Source of the DNA: JASLZO01 sp965247995
Lineage (GTDB): Bacteria > Chloroflexota > Dehalococcoidia > UBA6926
DNA length: 64,000 bases
Direction of reading: 5' to 3'
Assembly: GCA_965247995.1 (NCBI GenBank)
Contig: OZ252041.1
Location: forward strand, 310,001-374,000
Every line of letters starts with the position of its first letter. The stretch's first letter is position 1. Below are positions 58,227 through 64,000 of this stretch, one piece after another. The translations under genes and the position numbers were made by a program. The notes beneath the pieces were generated by a model. It had not been told where the DNA came from. It searched no databases and saw only the letters and a list, made by a program, of their open reading frames with translations.

Positions 58227-59492
58227 ATGATCGGGAAAGTGCGAACGCCTGACCAAAGAGTGGTCGTCACCGGGATGGGCATCATGAGCCCCTTGGGAAA
58301 CACAGTAGACGAGTACTGGAACGGACTCGTCGCCGGCACAAGTGGGGTTGAATACATCCAGTCGTTCGATGCCTCCGAATTCCCATGCGTCGTTTCCGGA
58401 GAGGTCCGAGATTTCAATCCTGAGTTGTACATGCCAGCGAAGCAGGTACGGCGGCTGGGTCGCTTTTCTCAGTTCGCGGTCGCGGCCAGCAAGGACGCGA
58501 TCGAGGACGCGGGACTGGACCTAGACGCTGAGGACCGCGAGATGATCGGCGTCATACTCGGTAACGGGATCGGATCGTTTCCGGACACGGAGGAGCAGGC
58601 AAGCGTCTTCTTCGAACGTGGTCACAGCCGGGTTTCGCCGACATTCATGCCCAAGATGCTGCCGAACATGGCCGCCGCGAACGTCGCAATGGCATTCGAC
58701 CTCGGAGGGTTCAATAACACGGCGATCACCGCGTGCGCGGCCGGGACGCAGGCGATCGGCGACGCTGCGGAGGCGATTCGCGCCGGCAGAGCCAACGTCA
58801 TGCTCGCGGGTGGCACCGAGGCAGGGATTTGCGCACTTGGGCTCGCAGCATTTTGCGCAATGCGGGCGCTCTCCCAACGGAAAGACGACCCCCACGGCTC
58901 TTCGCGACCGTTCGACTCCGGCCGTGACGGGTTCGTGCCGAGCGAGGGCGCAGCCACGCTCATTCTCGAGAGCCTCGAGCGCGCACAGGCGCGCGGCGCG
59001 CACATCTACGCGGAAATCCTCGGTTACGGCGCCGGCTCAGACGCTCATGATTTCGTGGCCCCGCGCGAGGACGGGAAGGGCGCAGCTCGGGCGATGCGGT
59101 GGGCGATAGCCAACGCGGGCATCGATCCGTCTGAGGTGGACCACATCAATGCTCACGGTACGTCCACCCCGCTTGGCGACATCGCCGAAACGACTGCCAT
59201 CAAGCTCGTGTTCGGCGATTCAGCGGCGCGGATTCCGGTCACCTCAACAAAATCGATGGTCGGCCACCTTCTGGGAGCCGCGGGAGCCGTCGAAGCAGTC
59301 GCCGCCGTTCAGACACTCCAGTCCGGCACGATCCATCCAACGATCAACCTGACCGACCCAGACCCGTCCTGCGACCTGGACTACGTCCCCAACGAGGCCC
59401 GGCAGGCAAACCCAAGCGTTGTATTGTCGAACAGCTTCGGATTCGGTGGGCAGAACGCGTGCATCGTCCTCAGCAAACTCGACGACGTTTAG
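58227..59492 (+). CDS. fabF: Beta-ketoacyl-ACP synthase II (FabF)
   Basis: A 421-residue thiolase-fold condensing enzyme for fatty-acid elongation. The catalytic triad is Cys170 in ITACAAGTQ, His in INAHGTSTPLGD near 310 and His in SMVGHLLGAAGAVEA near 346. The protein opens RVVVTGMGIMSPLGN and ends with the glycine-rich LSNSFGFGGQNACIVL. The ribosome binding site GAGGAGG lies 9 nt before the ATG. It follows folC on the same strand and converges on acnA. No other fab gene is present. Confidence 0.96.
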   Translation: MIGKVRTPDQRVVVTGMGIMSPLGNTVDEYWNGLVAGTSGVEYIQSFDASEFPCVVSGEVRDFNPELYMPAKQVRRLGRFSQFAVAASKDAIEDAGLDLDAEDREMIGVILGNGIGSFPDTEEQASVFFERGHSRVSPTFMPKMLPNMAAANVAMAFDLGGFNNTAITACAAGTQAIGDAAEAIRAGRANVMLAGGTEAGICALGLAAFCAMRALSQRKDDPHGSSRPFDSGRDGFVPSEGAATLILESLERAQARGAHIYAEILGYGAGSDAHDFVAPREDGKGAARAMRWAIANAGIDPSEVDHINAHGTSTPLGDIAETTAIKLVFGDSAARIPVTSTKSMVGHLLGAAGAVEAVAAVQTLQSGTIHPTINLTDPDPSCDLDYVPNEARQANPSVVLSNSFGFGGQNACIVLSKLDDV

Positions 59493-59516
59493 GCAGGGAC
59501 GACGGCTCGGGCAAGA

Positions 59517-62231
59517 TCAGGTCGACGCGGAGACCAGTTTCCTGAGTACGGTCTGGAGAATCCCACCGTTCCGGTAGTAATCGACCTCGACGGGGGTGTC
59601 GATCCGAAGGATCGCGTCGAAGCGCACGGTGTCTCCGCCGTCACGCCGCACGGTGACGGAGACGCGTTTGCTAGGCGTGAGGTCTCGATCGAGGCCCTCG
59701 ACGTCAATAACCTCGCGGCCGTCGATCCCATGCATCGGCGCAGTCTCGCCCGATAGGAACTGCAACGGTGCGACACCCATCCCGACCAGGTTGGATCGGT
59801 GGATCCGTTCGAAAGACTCTGCAATAACTGCTTTCACGCCGAGTAGGTGGGGTCCCTTCGCCGCCCAGTCGCGGCTCGACCCGGAGCCATACTCTTTCCC
59901 CCCGATCACGACAGTCGGAGTGCCTTCTCGCTCGTACGCGATCGCGGCGTCATAGATTGACATCTGCTCGTTCTCCGGCAGCTTCAGTGTCAGCCCGCCC
60001 TCGACTCCGTCGAGCATGAGGTTCTTTAGACGAATGTTGGCGAACGTCCCGCGCATCATCACTTGATGGTTGCCGCGTCGAGACCCGTACGAATTGAAGT
60101 CGCGTTGGGCCACTTCGTGCTCCTGGAGATGTTGCCCGGCGGGCCCTGCCGAAGCGATCGACCCGGCTGGAGAAATGTGGTCTGTCGTAACCGAGTCCCC
60201 AAGAACCGCCAAGACTCTGGCTCCGTGTATGTCGGTCAGCGGATCCAGCTCCAATGTCAGGTCTTCGAAGAATGGAGGCTCTTGGATATACGTGGAGGTT
60301 TCCTCCCAGTTGTACAGGTCGCCCGTAGGCGCCGGGAGCGCCGCCCATTGCTCGTCACCATCGAAGATCTTCCCGTACTCCGCCACGAACATGTTGGGGT
60401 CGAGGGAGGCGGCAACCGCGTCGCGGATCTCCGCCTGCGATGGCCACACATCTCGGAGGTACACAGGTAGCCCGTCCGCACCCTCTCCCAGGGGCTCCGT
60501 TTCAAAGTCAATGTCGACCCGCCCGGCCAACGCATACGCCACCACCAAGGCCGGAGATGCGAGGTAGTTCGCTTTGACGTAGGGATTGATCCGTCCTTCG
60601 AAGTTCCGGTTCCCCGATAGGACTGCCGCAGCGACGAGATCAGCGTGCTCGACCGCAGTCGAAACGTCCTCATCCAGTGGGCCAGAGTTACCGATGCATG
60701 TCGTGCACCCGTATCCGACCGTGTGAAACCTTAATTGCTCAAGGTATGGCGTGAGGTCAGCCGCCGCGAGGTAGTCGGTGACGACCTTGGAGCCGGGCGC
60801 CAGGGAGGTTTTCACCCATGGCTGAGCGCCGATTCCGGCCTCGACGGCTTTCTTCGCGAGCAGCCCTGCACCGAGCATCACACTGGGATTGGATGTATTC
60901 GTGCACGAGGTGATCGCAGCGATGACGACTGACCCGTGTCGAAGGTCGAACGAGTCGCCGTTTCTCGCCACTCGTTCCGCCGCGCCGATTTCATCTTGCG
61001 ACATCGCGAATCCCCGGTCGGCCGTCGGCTTCGTCAGTCCAGCCGCGAAGTCGGTTGCAACCTCGCGGAGCGGGACGCGGTCTTGGGGGCGTTTGGGTCC
61101 GGCCAGGCTCGGCACGACGGTACTCAGGTCCAGGTCGAGAGTCTCCGTAAACACTGGAGCGGGCGTGCCATCTGTACGGAAGAGCCCGCACTCCTTCGAG
61201 TACCGTTCGACGAGGTCGACCAGGTCGGGGTCCCTCCCGGTCAGGGTCAGGTACGCGAGCGTCTCGGCGTCGACCGGAAAGAAACCCATCGTGGCGCCGT
61301 ACTCCGGCGCCATGTTTGCGAGGGTCGCGCGGTCTGCCACTAACAGATTGCTGATGCCCGGCCCGTAAAACTCCACGAACTTCCCGACGACACCGTGAGC
61401 CCGGAGGAGTTCGGTCACGCGCAGCACAAGGTCCGTGGCCGTCGCGCCCTCCGGCAATCCGCCGCTGAGTTGGAGCCCGACGACATCCGGGGCGAGCATG
61501 TAGTACGGCTGGTCCAGCATGACCGCCTCGGCCTCAATGCCGCCGACGCCCCAGCCAAGGACGCCGAGGCCGTTGATCATCGTCGTATGCGAGTCGGTGC
61601 CAACTAACGAGTCGGGGAACGCGACGACTTCGCCGTTGTCCTGTCGACGTGACGTCACCACGTTGGCCAGATATTCCAGGTTCACTTGGTGGACGATTCC
61701 GGCCCCCGGCGGGACTACCCGGAAGTTGTCGATCGAGTCCTGCGCCCATTTCAACAGCGTGTAGCGCTCGCGGTTCCGTTCGTATTCGCGTCCAACGTTG
61801 AACTGCAGGGCTCCGGCGGTGCCGAATAGGTCCACTTGCACGGAATGGTCGATGACCAAGTCGACCGGGACGACGGGGTTAATGCGCTTGGGGTCAGCAC
61901 CCATCCGGGCCATCGCGCTCCGCATAGCCGCCAAGTCAACGACGGCCGGCACGCCGGTGAAGTCCTGAAGGATGACGCGGGCGAGCTTTAGCGGAACGTT
62001 GATTTCTCCAGCGTCCGGCGACCACCGCGCGAGGGCCTCCACGTCCTCATGCAACACGTCGTACCCGTTGACGTTACGCAGCAGGCTCTCCAGCATGATG
62101 CGGACCGAGAACGGCAAGCGAGAGACTGACCCGATGCCTGCTCGTTCGAGCGCATTGATGTCGAAAATCGCAACCGGGCCACCCCGCGCATCGATCGTGC
62201 GTCTCGCGCCGAATTCGTCTCGATAGGCCAT
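59517..62231 (-). CDS. acnA: Aconitate hydratase (AcnA/IRP1 type)
   Basis: A 904-residue TCA-cycle enzyme with a [4Fe-4S] cluster. The cluster cysteines are in ITSCTNTSNPSVM near residue 437 and YGCTTCIGNSGPL near 503-515. The active-site stretches DSLVGTDSHTTMINGLGVLGWGVGGIEAE (about 205-233) and GSSRDWAAKGPHLLGV near 785 are intact. The opening FGARRTIDARGGPVAIFDINALE and the length fit the AcnA branch. Single gene, divergent from the ASST-like gene. Confidence 0.97.
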   Translation of the reverse strand: MAYRDEFGARRTIDARGGPVAIFDINALERAGIGSVSRLPFSVRIMLESLLRNVNGYDVLHEDVEALARWSPDAGEINVPLKLARVILQDFTGVPAVVDLAAMRSAMARMGADPKRINPVVPVDLVIDHSVQVDLFGTAGALQFNVGREYERNRERYTLLKWAQDSIDNFRVVPPGAGIVHQVNLEYLANVVTSRRQDNGEVVAFPDSLVGTDSHTTMINGLGVLGWGVGGIEAEAVMLDQPYYMLAPDVVGLQLSGGLPEGATATDLVLRVTELLRAHGVVGKFVEFYGPGISNLLVADRATLANMAPEYGATMGFFPVDAETLAYLTLTGRDPDLVDLVERYSKECGLFRTDGTPAPVFTETLDLDLSTVVPSLAGPKRPQDRVPLREVATDFAAGLTKPTADRGFAMSQDEIGAAERVARNGDSFDLRHGSVVIAAITSCTNTSNPSVMLGAGLLAKKAVEAGIGAQPWVKTSLAPGSKVVTDYLAAADLTPYLEQLRFHTVGYGCTTCIGNSGPLDEDVSTAVEHADLVAAAVLSGNRNFEGRINPYVKANYLASPALVVAYALAGRVDIDFETEPLGEGADGLPVYLRDVWPSQAEIRDAVAASLDPNMFVAEYGKIFDGDEQWAALPAPTGDLYNWEETSTYIQEPPFFEDLTLELDPLTDIHGARVLAVLGDSVTTDHISPAGSIASAGPAGQHLQEHEVAQRDFNSYGSRRGNHQVMMRGTFANIRLKNLMLDGVEGGLTLKLPENEQMSIYDAAIAYEREGTPTVVIGGKEYGSGSSRDWAAKGPHLLGVKAVIAESFERIHRSNLVGMGVAPLQFLSGETAPMHGIDGREVIDVEGLDRDLTPSKRVSVTVRRDGGDTVRFDAILRIDTPVEVDYYRNGGILQTVLRKLVSAST

Positions 62232-62346
62232 GTAGTGATAACCCTCGAAGCGGCCGATTCCGGCCAGTTTGGGACCGGGCCAAGTTTAGCATTTGGGTAT
62301 CTGGGTCCCGTTGTAGGGCGCGTCGAGATGGCACGGAGGTGACCTC

Positions 62347-63489
62347 GTGGGTTGGTCGCGACATCATCAATTCGGTGTGATCTATCACGAGCCTGAACGC
62401 GCCTTTGAGGGGTATACGTTGATCATCCCGAATGGTGGGTTGAGCACTCCCGATCGGGGCGTCGACCAGTACGCAGCGCTCGTAGATATGGCTGGCCGCA
62501 TCTGCCACCGTTGGAGCTCGGAGTTAGGGCTCAAGCACGCGTGCCTCTTGCCAAATGGCAACTTGCTTGCCCGTACGCGCGCCCCGGACCCTTTTGATGG
62601 GGCAGCTCCCCTGGGGGGTTCCAGTGCAGCGATCGTGGAGTTGGACTGGAACAGCAACGTCGTATGGAAGCTCGAGAATCCGATGATCCACCACGACTTC
62701 GAGCGGCTACCCAACGGCAACACTCTGGTGTTGCTGTGGGACGAGATCCCGGCTGAGGTCCGAGATCGAGTGCGTGGGGGCTACGAAGGAACCGCAGACC
62801 CGAGACAGATGTTGGGCGACGTGGTCCAGGAAATCACTCCTTCAGGTCTGGTTGCCTTCGAATGGCGGTCCTGGGAGCACCTTGACGTCAGCAAGGACCG
62901 CATCTGCCCGCTAGAGGATCGCCGCGCGTGGACTTACGCGAATTCGGTGAGCACGACGAACGTCGGCGATCCTCTCGTCAGTTTCCGGTCCACGAGCGTC
63001 GTCTGCATTGTCGACCGTCGTAGCGGGCACCTGACGTGGCGGTGGGGACCCGGTCACGTGTCACACCAACACAACGCTTCCAGTCTCCCCAATGGAAACG
63101 TTCTCCTTTTCGACAACGGACTCCATGGCCTTGGGGCGCCCAGGTCCCGAGTGATTGAAGTCGATCCAAGCGACCAAGACCGCATCGTCTGGGAGTACGT
63201 GGGGAACCCTCCGGTGTCGTTCTTCAGTCCCCTCGTCAGCGGCGCGGACCGGCTTCCGAACGGGAATACGCTGGTATGCGAAGGCTCCCATGGCCGTGTA
63301 TTCGAGGTGACGCCAGACCGTGAGATCGTGTGGGAATACATGAGCCCGTACTTCCTTCCGATATCCGGCGGGGAGTCGAACGCGCTATTCCAGGCCCACC
63401 GGTACGGACCAGATGATCCAGCGCTGCGTGGCCGTAACTTAGACCCCGGCCGCTTCGCGAACGTAACTGCCCTGCACGACCCCGCTTAA
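62347..63489 (+). CDS. Arylsulfotransferase (ASST)-like beta-propeller protein
   Basis: A 380-residue soluble protein of the ASST/PQQ-propeller group. A repeated LPNGN turn marks the blades (ACLLPNGNLLARTR, ERLPNGNTLVLLWD, SSLPNGNVLLFDNG, DRLPNGNTLVCEG), and blades end in WxW or VWEY strands. Conserved histidines occur in MIHHDFERLPNGN (near residue 120) and VSHQHNASSLPNGN (near 240), as at the active site of arylsulfate sulfotransferases. There is no signal peptide, so it is predicted cytosolic, unlike secreted ASSTs. The start is the GTG at 62347 after GGAGGTGACCTC. The transferred group and substrate are unknown. Confidence 0.8.
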   Translation: MGWSRHHQFGVIYHEPERAFEGYTLIIPNGGLSTPDRGVDQYAALVDMAGRICHRWSSELGLKHACLLPNGNLLARTRAPDPFDGAAPLGGSSAAIVELDWNSNVVWKLENPMIHHDFERLPNGNTLVLLWDEIPAEVRDRVRGGYEGTADPRQMLGDVVQEITPSGLVAFEWRSWEHLDVSKDRICPLEDRRAWTYANSVSTTNVGDPLVSFRSTSVVCIVDRRSGHLTWRWGPGHVSHQHNASSLPNGNVLLFDNGLHGLGAPRSRVIEVDPSDQDRIVWEYVGNPPVSFFSPLVSGADRLPNGNTLVCEGSHGRVFEVTPDREIVWEYMSPYFLPISGGESNALFQAHRYGPDDPALRGRNLDPGRFANVTALHDPA

Positions 63490-63585
63490 GGTCTCGCACG
63501 CGCCGGGACCTAGTACGCCCCTCCCCGGACCATCGCACCGAAGTAGTAGCCTGTTACGCGTCACCAAGCGGTTGAACGAGGACCA

Positions 63586-64000
63586 ATGCGACGATTCTCA
63601 TTCCGGCGTCCCGCAGTAGCCATTGTCTCGTTGCGCGGGATGATCGGCGGCGGCGCGCGCTTGAGTTCGATCGTTGACTTGCTCCACGACGTTGCAGACG
63701 ACGACGGCATACGAGCCGTGCTGCTCGACATCGACTCGCCCGGTGGTTCGGCGTCCGCATCGGACGCAGTCCGGGCTGCCGTTAGCCGGGTAGTCGAGCG
63801 AAAACCCGTGCTGGCTTTCGTTCGGAACCTCGGCGCATCCGGCGCTTACCTGGTCTGTTGTGCCGCAAGCACCATCATGGCTGCTCCGACCGCGTTAGTT
63901 GGATCAATCGGCGTCATCTCCGTGCGTCCCCAACTCACCGAATTGATGGATCGGACCGGAATCAAGCTGTCGGTCAACAAGGCCGGCCGTCTGAAGGATC
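63586..64000 (+). CDS. S49-family peptidase (SppA-like), C-terminus outside the window
   Basis: Only 138 residues are visible. The crotonase-like fold of SppA/SohB is clear: AIVSLRGMIGGGARLSSIVDLL, then AVLLDIDSPGGSASASDAV near residue 44 and FVRNLGASGAYLVCCAASTIMAAPTALVGSIGVI near 80-113. The nucleophile would be the Ser in GASGAYL, where the family usually has ASGGYY. The catalytic Lys lies further on (NKAGRLKD shows the region). No N-terminal membrane helix is seen, so this may be a short form. ATG at 63586. Confidence 0.85.
   Translation, partial: MRRFSFRRPAVAIVSLRGMIGGGARLSSIVDLLHDVADDDGIRAVLLDIDSPGGSASASDAVRAAVSRVVERKPVLAFVRNLGASGAYLVCCAASTIMAAPTALVGSIGVISVRPQLTELMDRTGIKLSVNKAGRLKD

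Noticed and set aside
1..64000. CRISPR arrays, insertion sequences, prophage or secretion-system clusters
   Set aside because: No regularly spaced repeats, transposase, integrase, cas or phage structural genes were recognised on either strand.

Overview
The window is a 64-kb stretch of GC-rich bacterial chromosome (roughly 60% G+C by eye) made almost entirely of housekeeping and respiratory genes packed head to tail. No integrase, transposase, insertion sequence, CRISPR array, rRNA or phage structural gene was seen. The gene set is that of an aerobic, probably free-living heterotroph: a caa3-type cytochrome c oxidase with a cytochrome c domain fused to subunit II, a heme A synthase/farnesyltransferase fusion (CtaA-CtaB), System I (Ccm) cytochrome c maturation, aconitase, acyl-CoA dehydrogenase and enoyl-CoA hydratase, pieces of a CO/xanthine-dehydrogenase-type molybdoenzyme, a MoaD-MoaE fusion and an arylsulfotransferase-like protein. 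There are several lipoproteins and no lipopolysaccharide genes. This mix would fit Chloroflexota (for example SAR202/Dehalococcoidia-like lineages). That placement is an inference from gene content and was not tested by phylogeny.

Layout. 1-2.2 kb: the N-terminal part of TypA/BipA, a small lipoprotein and a DUF1801 protein, all on the minus strand. 2.2-5.26 kb: a more AT-rich, gene-poor segment ending at a tRNA with a CAU anticodon. It holds a frame-disrupted hypothetical gene, a HAD phosphatase and two copies of a 57-nt repeat (72% identical without gaps). 5.4-8.6 kb: an MFS transporter, ispE-rsmA and the SRP RNA. 8.8-9.0 kb: a very small transcription unit (-10 box, strong Shine-Dalgarno, 17-codon ORF, two perfect hairpins). 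9.1-18.9 kb: galU, ftsK, an Mrp-type ATPase, a cupin dioxygenase-like protein, a lipoprotein, uvrB, an acyl-CoA dehydrogenase and a membrane protein. 19-22.1 kb: a minus-strand operon rpsP-khpA-rimM-yebC-ruvC-ruvA.

22.3-36.8 kb is the respiratory core. A plus-strand ccm operon (ccmE, F, H, I-like, a 411-aa unknown, ccmA, B, D; no ccmC) converges on a minus-strand cox operon (Cys-rich ArsR/SufR-like regulator, ctaC, D, E, F, a small membrane protein, ctaG, ctaA-ctaB). The Ccm products would mature the covalent cytochrome c domain of CtaC, and CtaA-CtaB would supply heme A to CtaD, so the two convergent operons together can build one terminal oxidase. 36.8-45 kb: moaD-moaE, a thioredoxin-like protein, an SbcD-GNAT fusion, glyQS, a DUF4349/PKD lipoprotein, a translin-family protein and two FmdB zinc-ribbon proteins. 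45-51.7 kb: a ROK kinase, hydrolase, phosphodiesterase, crotonase, PAC2-family protein and the coxG-coxM-coxS set without a catalytic subunit, then tRNA-Ala(GGC). 52-64 kb: an orphan LivK-like binding protein, a broken STAS gene, alaS, folC, fabF, acnA, an ASST-like protein and the start of an SppA-type protease.

A recurrent -10-like hexamer, TATACT or TACACT, lies upstream of many genes, usually with no good -35 box. At the ROK gene it is so close to the ATG that the mRNA is probably leaderless. Several minus- and plus-strand gene pairs overlap by 4 nt (ATGA/GTGA/TTGA), which points to translational coupling within these operons.
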